A stretch of DNA of 15,587 bases, from the NCBI GenBank assembly GCA_023432985.1, contig JAEZEQ010000072.1:1-15587 (forward strand), written 5' to 3'. Position 1 is the stretch's first letter, and each line of letters begins with the position of its first letter. Of the stretch, positions 7,379 through 13,913 are shown piece by piece. Position numbers and translations under genes: made by a program. The notes under the pieces were generated by a model that saw only the letters and a list, made by a program, of their open reading frames with translations, did not search any database and was not told the DNA's origin. This DNA is from Bacteroidota bacterium (GTDB taxonomy: Bacteria > Bacteroidota > Bacteroidia > CAIKAF01).

Positions 7379-8668
7379 ATGCAAAAAAAAATTCTTCTCA
7401 TTGTTTTGCTACTCTCTGTAGCCGGCTTGTTTCATGCCCATAACGGACAGGTATTGTCTGCCGAAAAAGTCATTAGTCTGACCAAAGACGATTTAATCAG
7501 TCGCTTTAAAAAGTTCAATGTTCCTTCTGTTATCATGCAGGTAAACAATGGGATTGATGTGTACGAAGTATTATATATGTCTTCTTATCCCAATGCTGAG
7601 CCGGTTAAGGCCAGTGGGATTTTGTTTGTACCGAGCGGAGTAAGTGGACCTCTGCCTATGATTGTATATCATCACGGTACACAATTGGTGAAAAGTAGAG
7701 AAATTGATTTACGCGGGGAGCAATTTATCGCTTCGGCCTTTGCCGGAGATGGCTATATTGTTGCCTTTCCCGACTATTTTGGGATTGGAAAAGGGGATGG
7801 TTTTCATCCTTATCAGCATGCAGAATCCGAAGCACAAGCATCCATAGACATGATTCGGGCTTCACGTGCCTTATTGAAAGATTGGGGCATTGCTTATTCC
7901 GATCAGTTATTTCTTACCGGATATTCTCAGGGCGGACATGCAGCCATGAGTGCGACCAAATTTATACAAGAAAGACATGCCGATGAGATATCCATTACCG
8001 CATCGGTACCCATGAGTGGAGCATATGATATGACAGGGGTACAGGCAGAGGTGATGTTTAAACCCTATGGTCATCCTATGTATTTGCCATATATTCTAAT
8101 GGGATATAATCAGGTTTATGATTTCGAAACACATCCGGCCGAACTGTTAAAATCGCCTTATGATTCTATTGTTCCCGTAGTTTTTGACGGGGTAAATGAT
8201 TTCAATATTGTCAACAATTTACTACCTGAAGTGCCTTCACATATTTTCAAAGATGAGATACTCGATCGCTATTTAAACGATACGGGATTTGTATTGAAGA
8301 AAGTATTGGATGCCAATAATGTTTACGATTGGAAGCCTGAAGTGCCCATGATGTTGTGCTATTGTAAGGCCGACGAGCAAGTGTCTTACAAAAATGCTTT
8401 AGTTGCCTATAAAGCCATGAAAGCCAATGGAGCAAAAAATATCAAGAAAACGCATGCGGGACCGAAGTTCGACCATAATACCTGTGCTATCTATTCGTCC
8501 GTTTATGCCAAATATTATTTCGATAGTTTCCGCGACGGCTCTAAAAAGGGTAGGAGAGGGAATAGTTGGAAACGATTTTTACTGGATGTGAGTAAAATGT
8601 CGGTGAACAAACAATTGCGTAAGAGTCAAAAAGAAAAAGCTCGCAAGCAGGCTCAGACGGCTCAATAG
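7379..8668 (+). CDS. Exported alpha/beta hydrolase (secretory lipase/peptidase-like)
   Basis: The 429-residue product has a Sec signal peptide (MQKKILLIVLLLSVAGLFHA) and an alpha/beta-hydrolase core resembling secretory lipases and S9-type hydrolases. The oxyanion region is VYHHGT. The nucleophile elbow is GYSQGGHA with S183. A probable acid is D332 (CKADEQV) and a probable histidine is H366 (FDHNTC). Substrate is not predictable. The C-terminus is an unusual basic tail rich in K, R and Q (from about residue 385) and is not a type IX sorting domain. I rejected the in-frame ATG 7307 because it overlaps the epimerase gene and hides the signal peptide. The stop overlaps the convergent pterin synthase gene by 7 bp. 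Confidence 0.87.
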   Translation: MQKKILLIVLLLSVAGLFHAHNGQVLSAEKVISLTKDDLISRFKKFNVPSVIMQVNNGIDVYEVLYMSSYPNAEPVKASGILFVPSGVSGPLPMIVYHHGTQLVKSREIDLRGEQFIASAFAGDGYIVAFPDYFGIGKGDGFHPYQHAESEAQASIDMIRASRALLKDWGIAYSDQLFLTGYSQGGHAAMSATKFIQERHADEISITASVPMSGAYDMTGVQAEVMFKPYGHPMYLPYILMGYNQVYDFETHPAELLKSPYDSIVPVVFDGVNDFNIVNNLLPEVPSHIFKDEILDRYLNDTGFVLKKVLDANNVYDWKPEVPMMLCYCKADEQVSYKNALVAYKAMKANGAKNIKKTHAGPKFDHNTCAIYSSVYAKYYFDSFRDGSKKGRRGNSWKRFLLDVSKMSVNKQLRKSQKEKARKQAQTAQ

Positions 8669-9078
8669 AGAGGCGGGTAAACGACCATATTTCTTTCTGT
8701 TTCCATCAGTTTAACCTGTATGGTATAGATATCTTCAATTTTATTGCGCAATAGATTATAAATTACCACGGCAATATTTTCGGCGGTTGGGTTTAGATTT
8801 TTAAATTCCTCTGTATCCAGGTTCAGGTTTTTATGATCGAAGCGTTCTTCCACCTCGCTTCGTATGATTTCTGCCAGTTTGCCCAAGTCGTATGCATAGC
8901 CGGTGTCGGGGTCTATAGGGCCACTAAGGGCCACTTCGAGCACATAATTATGTCCGTGATAATTTGGCAAATTACATTTCCCGAAATACTCCCGGTTTTG
9001 TTGATCGTCCCATTTCGGATTATGCAGACGGTGTGCGGCATTGAATTGGGCTTTTCTGATAACAGTAATTCTTTCCAT
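8662..9078 (-). CDS. queD: 6-pyruvoyl/6-carboxytetrahydropterin synthase family enzyme
   Basis: The 138-residue product is a T-fold PTPS/QueD enzyme acting on 7,8-dihydroneopterin triphosphate. Zinc ligands are H16 (AAHRL), H41 and H43 (YHGHNY). The catalytic cysteine is C35 (GKCNLPNYHGHNY). FDHKNLN contributes H82, PTAENIA follows, and ETERNMVVY closes the protein. In bacteria the usual role is making 6-carboxytetrahydropterin for queuosine and 7-deazaguanine synthesis. The GKCN-P-HGHNY and MVVY patterns, however, resemble animal PTPS more than E. coli QueD. The gene symbol is therefore tentative. No queC or queE gene is in the window. It has its own -7 element and is transcribed away from the ompH gene; its end overlaps the hydrolase stop by 7 bp. 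Confidence 0.85.
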   Translation of the reverse strand: MERITVIRKAQFNAAHRLHNPKWDDQQNREYFGKCNLPNYHGHNYVLEVALSGPIDPDTGYAYDLGKLAEIIRSEVEERFDHKNLNLDTEEFKNLNPTAENIAVVIYNLLRNKIEDIYTIQVKLMETERNMVVYPPLY

Positions 9079-9085
9079 AATTAAA

Positions 9086-9093
9086 CAAAGATA
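9086..9093 (-). promoter_or_regulatory. -7 element of the pterin synthase gene
   Basis: On the minus strand TATCTTTG exactly matches TAnnTTTG and ends 7 bp before the ATG at 9078. The only TTTG upstream is formed by the end of the preceding terminator (9110-9113), at a short 16-bp spacing. The leader would be very short. Confidence 0.55.
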
Positions 9094-9110
9094 GCAGCAA
9101 TTTTCGGGGC

Positions 9111-9136
9111 AAAAAAAAACGGCCCTAAGACCGTTT
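9111..9136 (-). terminator. Rho-independent terminator of the ompH-like gene
   Basis: On the minus strand the stem AAACGG/CCGTTT (9131-9136 with 9117-9122) closes an 8-base loop and runs into nine consecutive T residues (complement of 9111-9119). It lies about 20 bp after the ompH-like stop and upstream of the pterin synthase promoter, and so separates the two genes. Confidence 0.75.
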
Positions 9137-9156
9137 AAAATAGGAAATTTATATGA

Positions 9157-9669
9157 TTATTTTAAACCTAATTTGGTTTTTACTAAAGCATCAATCAAGT
9201 CTGCTTCGTCGAAGTAAAGGAAAGAATTGGCATCCATTACATAGGCATATCCTTTTTCTTTAGACACTTCTTTTGCCGCATTGATAATTTTATCCATCAA
9301 AGGCTTATATAATTTTTCTTGTTTTTCGCCCAATTCGGCTTCAATAGTAGAAGCGAATTCTTGAAGACGTTGTTGATCGAGACGAATTTCATCACTTTTC
9401 AACTGTTTCATGGTTTGAGAATAACTTTCTTGTTTAGAAGTAAACTCATTTATTTTATCATTGAGAGCTTTTTCTTTAGCTGTATATTCTCCGATCAATT
9501 CGTTTTGGTATTCAAATACCATAGTATCTGCCTTAGCTTTTTCAGGCATTAACAACAAAATTTTTTCTGTATTTAGTATGGCTATTTTCTTTGCTTGTGC
9601 AAAAGAAGAAGTTACGCCGACTGTAGAAATCAATACAAGGGCAATTGCAAAATTCAATAGTTTTTTCAT
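9157..9669 (-). CDS. OmpH/Skp-family periplasmic chaperone
   Basis: The 170-residue product has a signal peptide (MKKLLNFAIALVLISTVGVTSSFAQA, cleavage near FAQ-A) and an OmpH/Skp body. It has the start KKIAILNTEKILLLMPE, a long charged coiled-coil section (about residues 60-115, rich in E, K, Q and L), and a C-terminal IINAAKEVSKEKGYAYVMDAN strand region typical of the family. Skp-like proteins hold unfolded outer-membrane proteins in the periplasm. Translation from ATG 9669 rather than from an ATG 54 bp upstream gives a normal signal peptide and lies downstream of an exact promoter. Flanked by its own promoter and terminator, it appears monocistronic. Bacteroidota often carry several paralogues, so I give no symbol. 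Confidence 0.92.
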   Translation of the reverse strand: MKKLLNFAIALVLISTVGVTSSFAQAKKIAILNTEKILLLMPEKAKADTMVFEYQNELIGEYTAKEKALNDKINEFTSKQESYSQTMKQLKSDEIRLDQQRLQEFASTIEAELGEKQEKLYKPLMDKIINAAKEVSKEKGYAYVMDANSFLYFDEADLIDALVKTKLGLK

Positions 9670-9693
9670 CTTTATTTTTTTGAGATATAAACG

Positions 9694-9724
9694 CAAAAAT
9701 AATACCTTAAGTTTAGCAAACAAA
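9694..9724 (-). promoter_or_regulatory. Promoter of the ompH-like gene
   Basis: On the minus strand TTTG (9721-9724) and TATTTTTG (9694-9701) are separated by 19 bp, an exact match to the phylum pattern. The leader before ATG 9669 would be about 20 bases. It places the start codon downstream of an alternative ATG at 9723, which lies inside the promoter. Confidence 0.7.
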
Positions 9725-9753
9725 TCTTATTGGGGGTAAATTAACTTTTCATT

Positions 9754-9779
9754 AACCGAAAAGGCTTTATTTCTCGGTT
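9754..9779 (-). terminator. Possible stem-loop at the dtd 3' end
   Basis: AACCGA (9754-9759) and TCGGTT (9774-9779) form a 6-bp inverted repeat with a 14-base loop. It includes part of the dtd stop codon. No T-run follows on the minus strand, so this is at best a weak terminator for the porW-bactofilin-atpZ-dtd unit. Confidence 0.3.
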
Positions 9780-10230
9780 ATTCCCAATGTTTTGTATCAA
9801 TATTTATGGTCACCGGTCCGTCATTCACCAGCGAAACTTCCATATCGGCTCCGAATTCGCCCGTTGCGACGCGGCTATTGAGCTCTTTTTCCAATTGCAG
9901 GCAAAACATTTCGTACATCATGCGCGAAAATTCGGGTTTACCGGCATTTATGAAAGAAGGGCGACTTCCTTTTTTGGTAGAGGCAAACAGGGTGAACTGG
10001 CTAATGACCATGGCTCTGTAATCGGTATCCCACAACGATAAATTCATTTTCCCGTTTTTATCCGGAAATATGCGCAATCGGGTGATTTTATAGGTTAGCC
10101 GGGTTATATCTTCGAGGGTATCACTATCTTCTACACCGAGAAAAATAAGCAAGCCTTCTCCGATTTTATCTTTAATTTTGCCATTAATGCGCACCTGGGC
10201 ACGCTTAACTCTTTGAATGGTTACACGCAT
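9778..10230 (-). CDS. dtd: D-aminoacyl-tRNA deacylase
   Basis: The 150-residue product matches DTD in full length. It starts MRVTIQRVKRAQV, has the active-site motif SQFTLFA (residues 77-83), and has the cross-dimer motif NDGPVT (136-141), close to the canonical NxGPVT. The enzyme hydrolyses D-amino acids, and glycine mischarged on tRNA-Ala, from tRNA as a homodimer in the cytoplasm. It begins 3 bp after the atpZ stop and is probably the last gene of the operon that starts with porW. Nothing unusual in length or motifs. Confidence 0.96.
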   Translation of the reverse strand: MRVTIQRVKRAQVRINGKIKDKIGEGLLIFLGVEDSDTLEDITRLTYKITRLRIFPDKNGKMNLSLWDTDYRAMVISQFTLFASTKKGSRPSFINAGKPEFSRMMYEMFCLQLEKELNSRVATGEFGADMEVSLVNDGPVTINIDTKHWE

Positions 10231-10233
10231 CTC

Positions 10234-10470
10234 TTATTTCTTTTTCTTCACTCTGCCGGCTTTCAAAAGCATGTACATGGATGCAATCAGTCCCAGCATA
10301 GGAAGCAAAACTAAGAATAAGGGATGGGTATTGGGCCATTTTTGGTTTAAAAAATAACCACCGGCTACGCTCAAGCCTACTATGCCCAGCATGCGCCACC
10401 CTAAATCGGCATATTTCAAGGCCTCATTTACCTTTTTATCCTTCGATTCTTTCGGATTCAATGGGTTCAA
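10234..10470 (-). CDS. atpZ: AtpZ/AtpI-family small membrane protein
   Basis: The 78-residue product has two predicted membrane helices (about residues 25-43 and 50-69) joined by a short NQKWPNTHP loop. GLSVAGGYFL in helix 1 is characteristic of the AtpZ/AtpI family. The tail is basic (KAGRVKKKK). Family members assist ATP synthase assembly or magnesium uptake. The gene normally sits at the head of the atp operon; here it lies between bactofilin and dtd, and no ATP synthase subunit gene is in the window. There is no other Met before residue 27, so translation must start at 10470, overlapping the bactofilin coding end by 35 bp. This implies tight translational coupling. Confidence 0.85.
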   Translation of the reverse strand: MNPLNPKESKDKKVNEALKYADLGWRMLGIVGLSVAGGYFLNQKWPNTHPLFLVLLPMLGLIASMYMLLKAGRVKKKK

Positions 10471-10861
10471 TTTGCGGCATATTAAGTTTTAATTCCTCCG
10501 TTTTCATCAATGAGCGACCAATAAAACGAGCTCCCAAATCCATTTTCACATGCTCTGCGGCAATATCACCCTGCACTTCTCCGCCTTTGTTTAAAGTTAC
10601 AATGGCATTGGCTGCAATATTTCCGATTACGGTTCCCGATATATCTGCATCCGTACATTCAATATCTCCAATTACTTTGCCTGAAACTCCAACCACAACC
10701 TTGCCCTTACAAACAATTTTGCCATCTACGGTTCCATCCAAACGAATATTCCCATTGCTCGAAAATGTGCCTGTAATCACACAATCCGGAATAATCGTAC
10801 TTGTGCCGTCTGTGTTGGTCGATAGTGGGGTCTTTTCTTGTTTGTTTTTTTTTCCTAACAT
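10436..10861 (-). CDS. Bactofilin family polymer-forming cytoskeletal protein
   Basis: The 141-residue product is a bactofilin (DUF583/PF04519). A short polar N-terminus of about 22 residues is followed by a beta-helix made of repeated GxVxGxI-type turns (for example IRLDGTVDGKIVCKG, GKVIGDIECTDADISG, GEVQGDIAAEHVKM, GARFIGRS) spanning roughly residues 27-115. The C-terminal tail is acidic and proline-containing. Bactofilins polymerise without nucleotides into filaments at the inner membrane. The gene follows porW by 12 bp with no promoter in the gap, and its end overlaps atpZ. Confidence 0.93.
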   Translation of the reverse strand: MLGKKNKQEKTPLSTNTDGTSTIIPDCVITGTFSSNGNIRLDGTVDGKIVCKGKVVVGVSGKVIGDIECTDADISGTVIGNIAANAIVTLNKGGEVQGDIAAEHVKMDLGARFIGRSLMKTEELKLNMPQIEPIESERIEG

Positions 10862-10873
10862 ATTTCTGTTTTA

Positions 10874-13456
10874 TTAATTAAACCGGTACGTGTCAAAAAA
10901 GAATTTGACGTATTCGGGGAGTGATTGCGATTTCATGAGTGTGATATAATTCGACACCGAAATCACAAAGGCAACAGGTATTTGTTGAGATGGAATAGAT
11001 TCTACAATTTCGGAATTATTGCCTACACTTTTGTAATAGGTGATAGCGCTGTTCCCGTTTGGAAATTCTTTTACTATGAGAAATTTATGTTCGGCTCCAA
11101 AAACAATTTCTTGAATTTGTAAACTGCTGTTTCTGTAGTATTGCTGATTGAAGCGGCTCAATTCTAATTTGCTTTCATTGACATCAATTTGCTGTTCGGG
11201 TATAGATATAATATAATAATGCTTTTCTTTTTCGCCCGGATTTTTGAAGTTTTGTACTTCCTCGCTCTCGGCATTTTCATTTGCTTTCAAGGTCTCTAAT
11301 ATACGCAAAATATCTTGAGCTTTTTTACCTTCATCGGTCGAAGGATAGCTTTTCATGGTTTCGTTTAATGCGCTTATATAAGCCTCCTTGCCCTGATTTA
11401 CCCCGGCAAGCATAGCTTTGAGCAATGAGAATTTGGGCAGCACATCCGAGTTGGCATATTGCACAAATGCCGTTTCTGTTTCGCGCAGGGCCGAACTATA
11501 ATCCCTTGCGCTATAATAATTATAAGCCAAGATATAAGCTTTTTCAGCAGCATCGTCTTTTTTGTCTTTCTTGGCCAAATAATTCGGATCCAATATCATT
11601 TTGGCATAATCGCTCGATGCATATTGCTGCAATAATATATCTTTTTGCCTGTTGGCTTCGCTTTCCTGCTTGTTCAATTTATGCGCTACATAAAGCTGAT
11701 AATAAAGCTCGGGCACATATTTATTGTCTTTGTTCCTTTTCAGTAATGCATTAAAGGCGTCTATAGCCTGAGGATAGGTGTGCAAACGATCTTTATATAC
11801 CAGTCCCAATCTGAAATAACTATCGTATATAAGCGTGGTAAGTGAGTCTATAGCCCCCGTGCCGGTTGGAATAAGCGCCAAATAGGTATTGGGGTCATAG
11901 CGCGGATTTTCATCGTCGCGTACCATCGGGTTTTCGGGGTCGGAACTTTCTACCACTTCCACAATTTCGAAATCGCCTCCGGTGCTGCTTTTATTTTTTC
12001 TCCTCCAATTATCTTCATTTTTTCGGCTACCCCATAATTTCTTAAACTCCTCTTTCCCAAAAGCAACAGTTTGCGAATTGAAGAAATACCATTTCCCGTT
12101 ATTCTCGAGTAAATTCGGATTGGTATTCGTATTCAATGCCGCTAATGCCGCCTGCTCTCGTCTGATTTTTTCTTCCTGATCCGATTTTATTAAGTACTCA
12201 ACATAGCCTTGCATTTTGGCTTTTTGCTGCTCGGGCGACATCGAAATCAGCGTAAGGAGACTGTCGCAATCTGCAATTTGTGTAGAATAAAGGACTATAT
12301 CCTTCAGGTTTTCGGCCAACAATTCGGTTCGCTCAAAAGCCGGATGTTTTTTGTCTAAATGTACTCTTGAACTGTCGAAATACCTTTGGGCACGAATAAA
12401 ATCGGGTTTTTTATAAAAAATATCGGCCATGGCTAAATAGGAAATCCCTTTTTGAGTGGGATTTTTTGTAGATGCTTTTACCGATTTTGTAAATTGTTCC
12501 AAGGCCAGTTTTTCATTGTTTTCTTTCATAGAAACAATAGCCATGGCATAATAGATCTGATCTCTATAATCTATATTTTTATCGTCACGCAACATTTTGC
12601 GCAAGGTTTTTTTCAAGTCCGAATTATCGCTTCCCTCACCCGATGAAATTGCCACGGCAATTGCCGCCTGAAACTCGAGCTCGTATTCGGGTTTTAATTT
12701 AATGGCACGGGTAAAATACTTATTTGCCTCTTCAGAATTTCCCATTTCTTGCCAAATCTGACCAATGATGAAATTATAGCGGGCTCTTTCTTTTTTCTTT
12801 TTTGCATCCTTAGCCAATTTGCTAAGTGGAATAATGGCGGGTAAATACTCTTCAGATTTTATAAAGAAATCGGCCATTGCAGCCTGATAGGCCAATTCGT
12901 TTTTGGGCGATAATTTTTGGTTGGCAAAATGGTTGAATTCAGATTCGGCCTGCGAAAATTCTTTTAGGTCGTTATAGGCTAAAATCATCCAAATTCGAGC
13001 CAATTGTTTCATGCGCGGATCTTCCGAACTTTGAATTACATAACGAAATTGTTGTATGGCCGGATAGCTTTCTCTTTTGATGTAATTTGCCTGACCCAGG
13101 AGAAAATAACAGTCGTCTATCCATTTGTTTTTTTGTGACCCGTTAATCAGCATACTATGCTTTTTAATCATCTTGGCTCCCTTCTCAAGGGCCCGGTCGG
13201 TATGCGGGTTTACAGCCTGTGCAATGTCTTTATTGCCGTGTCGGTATACTTGAATAGGGCGATTAAAATCATCTTTATGGGCTTTACTCAATTCCAAAAA
13301 GGCTTCCTGAATCGCGAGTCGACCATTGTAATATCCGTTGTAACGGGTATTCATCCCATGCCAGTTTCTGTTGAGCCATTTATCTCTTCTGGTCGAACAT
13401 GAAGCAAGCGTGAGCAGTATGAGTATTACCGTAATTGTGCGAAAATGCGTTTTCAA
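10874..13456 (-). CDS. porW: PorW/SprE-type TPR lipoprotein of type IX secretion and gliding
   Basis: The roughly 860-residue product is a lipoprotein with lipobox LASC (Cys20 from the start used). After the cysteine comes the SprE/PorW start STRRDKWLNRNWHGMNTRYNGYYNG. The middle carries many TPR-like helical pairs (for example YNFIIGQIWQEMGNSEEANKYF). An acidic D/E/N-rich linker follows at about residues 480-520, and the C-terminal domain contains the HYYIISIP segment and a VAFVISVSNYITLM core. PorW links the PorK/N ring to the translocon of the type IX system, and SprE is needed for gliding in Flavobacterium. No ATG precedes the signal peptide. TTG 13456 with AGGA 10 bp upstream fits best. 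First gene of a likely four-gene operon. Confidence 0.9.
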   Translation of the reverse strand: MKTHFRTITVILILLTLASCSTRRDKWLNRNWHGMNTRYNGYYNGRLAIQEAFLELSKAHKDDFNRPIQVYRHGNKDIAQAVNPHTDRALEKGAKMIKKHSMLINGSQKNKWIDDCYFLLGQANYIKRESYPAIQQFRYVIQSSEDPRMKQLARIWMILAYNDLKEFSQAESEFNHFANQKLSPKNELAYQAAMADFFIKSEEYLPAIIPLSKLAKDAKKKKERARYNFIIGQIWQEMGNSEEANKYFTRAIKLKPEYELEFQAAIAVAISSGEGSDNSDLKKTLRKMLRDDKNIDYRDQIYYAMAIVSMKENNEKLALEQFTKSVKASTKNPTQKGISYLAMADIFYKKPDFIRAQRYFDSSRVHLDKKHPAFERTELLAENLKDIVLYSTQIADCDSLLTLISMSPEQQKAKMQGYVEYLIKSDQEEKIRREQAALAALNTNTNPNLLENNGKWYFFNSQTVAFGKEEFKKLWGSRKNEDNWRRKNKSSTGGDFEIVEVVESSDPENPMVRDDENPRYDPNTYLALIPTGTGAIDSLTTLIYDSYFRLGLVYKDRLHTYPQAIDAFNALLKRNKDNKYVPELYYQLYVAHKLNKQESEANRQKDILLQQYASSDYAKMILDPNYLAKKDKKDDAAEKAYILAYNYYSARDYSSALRETETAFVQYANSDVLPKFSLLKAMLAGVNQGKEAYISALNETMKSYPSTDEGKKAQDILRILETLKANENAESEEVQNFKNPGEKEKHYYIISIPEQQIDVNESKLELSRFNQQYYRNSSLQIQEIVFGAEHKFLIVKEFPNGNSAITYYKSVGNNSEIVESIPSQQIPVAFVISVSNYITLMKSQSLPEYVKFFFDTYRFN

Positions 13457-13494
13457 AATCTGTTTTTCCTGAATGAAAGATAACTGCAATTATG

Positions 13495-13502
13495 CAAATT
13501 TA
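13495..13502 (-). promoter_or_regulatory. -7 element upstream of porW
   Basis: On the minus strand TAAATTTG exactly matches TAnnTTTG, about 39 bp upstream of TTG 13456. No TTTG is found at the usual spacing. A second near match, TATCTTTC, lies closer (13477-13484). The element falls downstream of the rpmH terminator, as expected for the first promoter of the porW operon. Confidence 0.45.
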
Positions 13503-13535
13503 TTATATAACAAGCAAAAAGGAATAGGTAAAAGC

Positions 13536-13566
13536 AAAAAAGCCGTTTTTCCAAAGAAAAACGGCT
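13536..13566 (-). terminator. Rho-independent terminator of rpmH
   Basis: AGCCGTTTTTC (13541-13551) and GAAAAACGGCT (13556-13566) form a perfect 11-bp stem with a 4-base loop. On the minus strand the stem is followed by T residues (complement of 13536-13541). It lies 20 bp after the rpmH stop and is the strongest terminator in the window. Confidence 0.9.
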
Positions 13567-13585
13567 GACAATATTTTGTGTTGAC

Positions 13586-13747
13586 TTACCATTTAAATAG
13601 TTTCTCGTCAGAAACCGTTAATTTCTTACGGCCTCTTTTTCTGCGTGCAGCTAATACACGACGTCCATTCGCAGACTCCATGCGCTTGCGGAATCCGTGC
13701 TTGTTTACGCGCTTTCTTCTTGACGGTTGAAATGTTCTTTTTGACAT
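13586..13747 (-). CDS. rpmH: 50S ribosomal protein L34
   Basis: The 53-residue product reads MSKRTFQPSRRKRVNKHGF, then RKRMESANGRRVLAARRKRGR, then KKLTVSDEKLFKW. The first two blocks are the L34 signature, and the C-terminal extension of about 8 residues is the form seen in Bacteroidota. L34 is a basic component of the large ribosomal subunit near the exit-tunnel region. The gene has its own exact promoter (13797-13827), a leader of about 40 bases and a strong terminator, so it is monocistronic. It is not next to rnpA or dnaA as in many other phyla. Confidence 0.97.
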   Translation of the reverse strand: MSKRTFQPSRRKRVNKHGFRKRMESANGRRVLAARRKRGRKKLTVSDEKLFKW

Positions 13748-13796
13748 ATCAAAATATTTTTAACTGTTTTTCGACTTCTGAATTTTTCAGGGAGTG

Positions 13797-13827
13797 CAAA
13801 GGTAGGTAATTAGATTTAATTGCCAAA
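13797..13827 (-). promoter_or_regulatory. Promoter of rpmH
   Basis: On the minus strand TTTG (13824-13827) and TACCTTTGC (13796-13804) are separated by 19 bp, an exact match including the trailing C. The leader to ATG 13747 is about 43 bases, AT-rich, with no hairpin that I can see. Confidence 0.8.
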
Positions 13828-13864
13828 CTTTTCAACAAAAAAATGTAAAAACCCTGTTTATCCC

Positions 13865-13896
13865 CGCAAAGATAGGGATTGTAATTTATCTTTGCG
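13865..13896. repeat. 10-bp inverted repeat made of mirrored -7 boxes
   Basis: CGCAAAGATA (13865-13874) and TATCTTTGCG (13887-13896) are perfect inverted copies separated by 12 bp. Each arm contains a TAnnTTTGC element pointing outward: the right arm reads toward the thioesterase gene on +, the left arm toward rpmH on -. Neither has a clear TTTG at the -33 position. This may be a pair of divergent promoters or an operator overlapping one promoter. Confidence 0.6.
13887..13894 (+). promoter_or_regulatory. -7 element of the thioesterase gene
   Basis: TATCTTTG followed by CG matches TAnnTTTGC exactly and ends 19 bp before ATG 13914. The expected -33 site lies in the other arm of the inverted repeat and does not contain TTTG. 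Confidence 0.6.
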
Positions 13897-13913
13897 CCTA
13901 TAAATATAAAATT

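Noticed and set aside
9670..9723. An upstream ATG adding 18 residues to the OmpH-like protein
   Set aside because: The addition would bury the signal peptide behind a basic segment, and it lies within an exact promoter at 9694-9724.
10461..10877. A plus-strand open frame of 138 codons opposite the bactofilin gene
   Set aside because: The bactofilin on the other strand has clear repeats; the opposite frame is a by-product of the repeated beta-helix codons.
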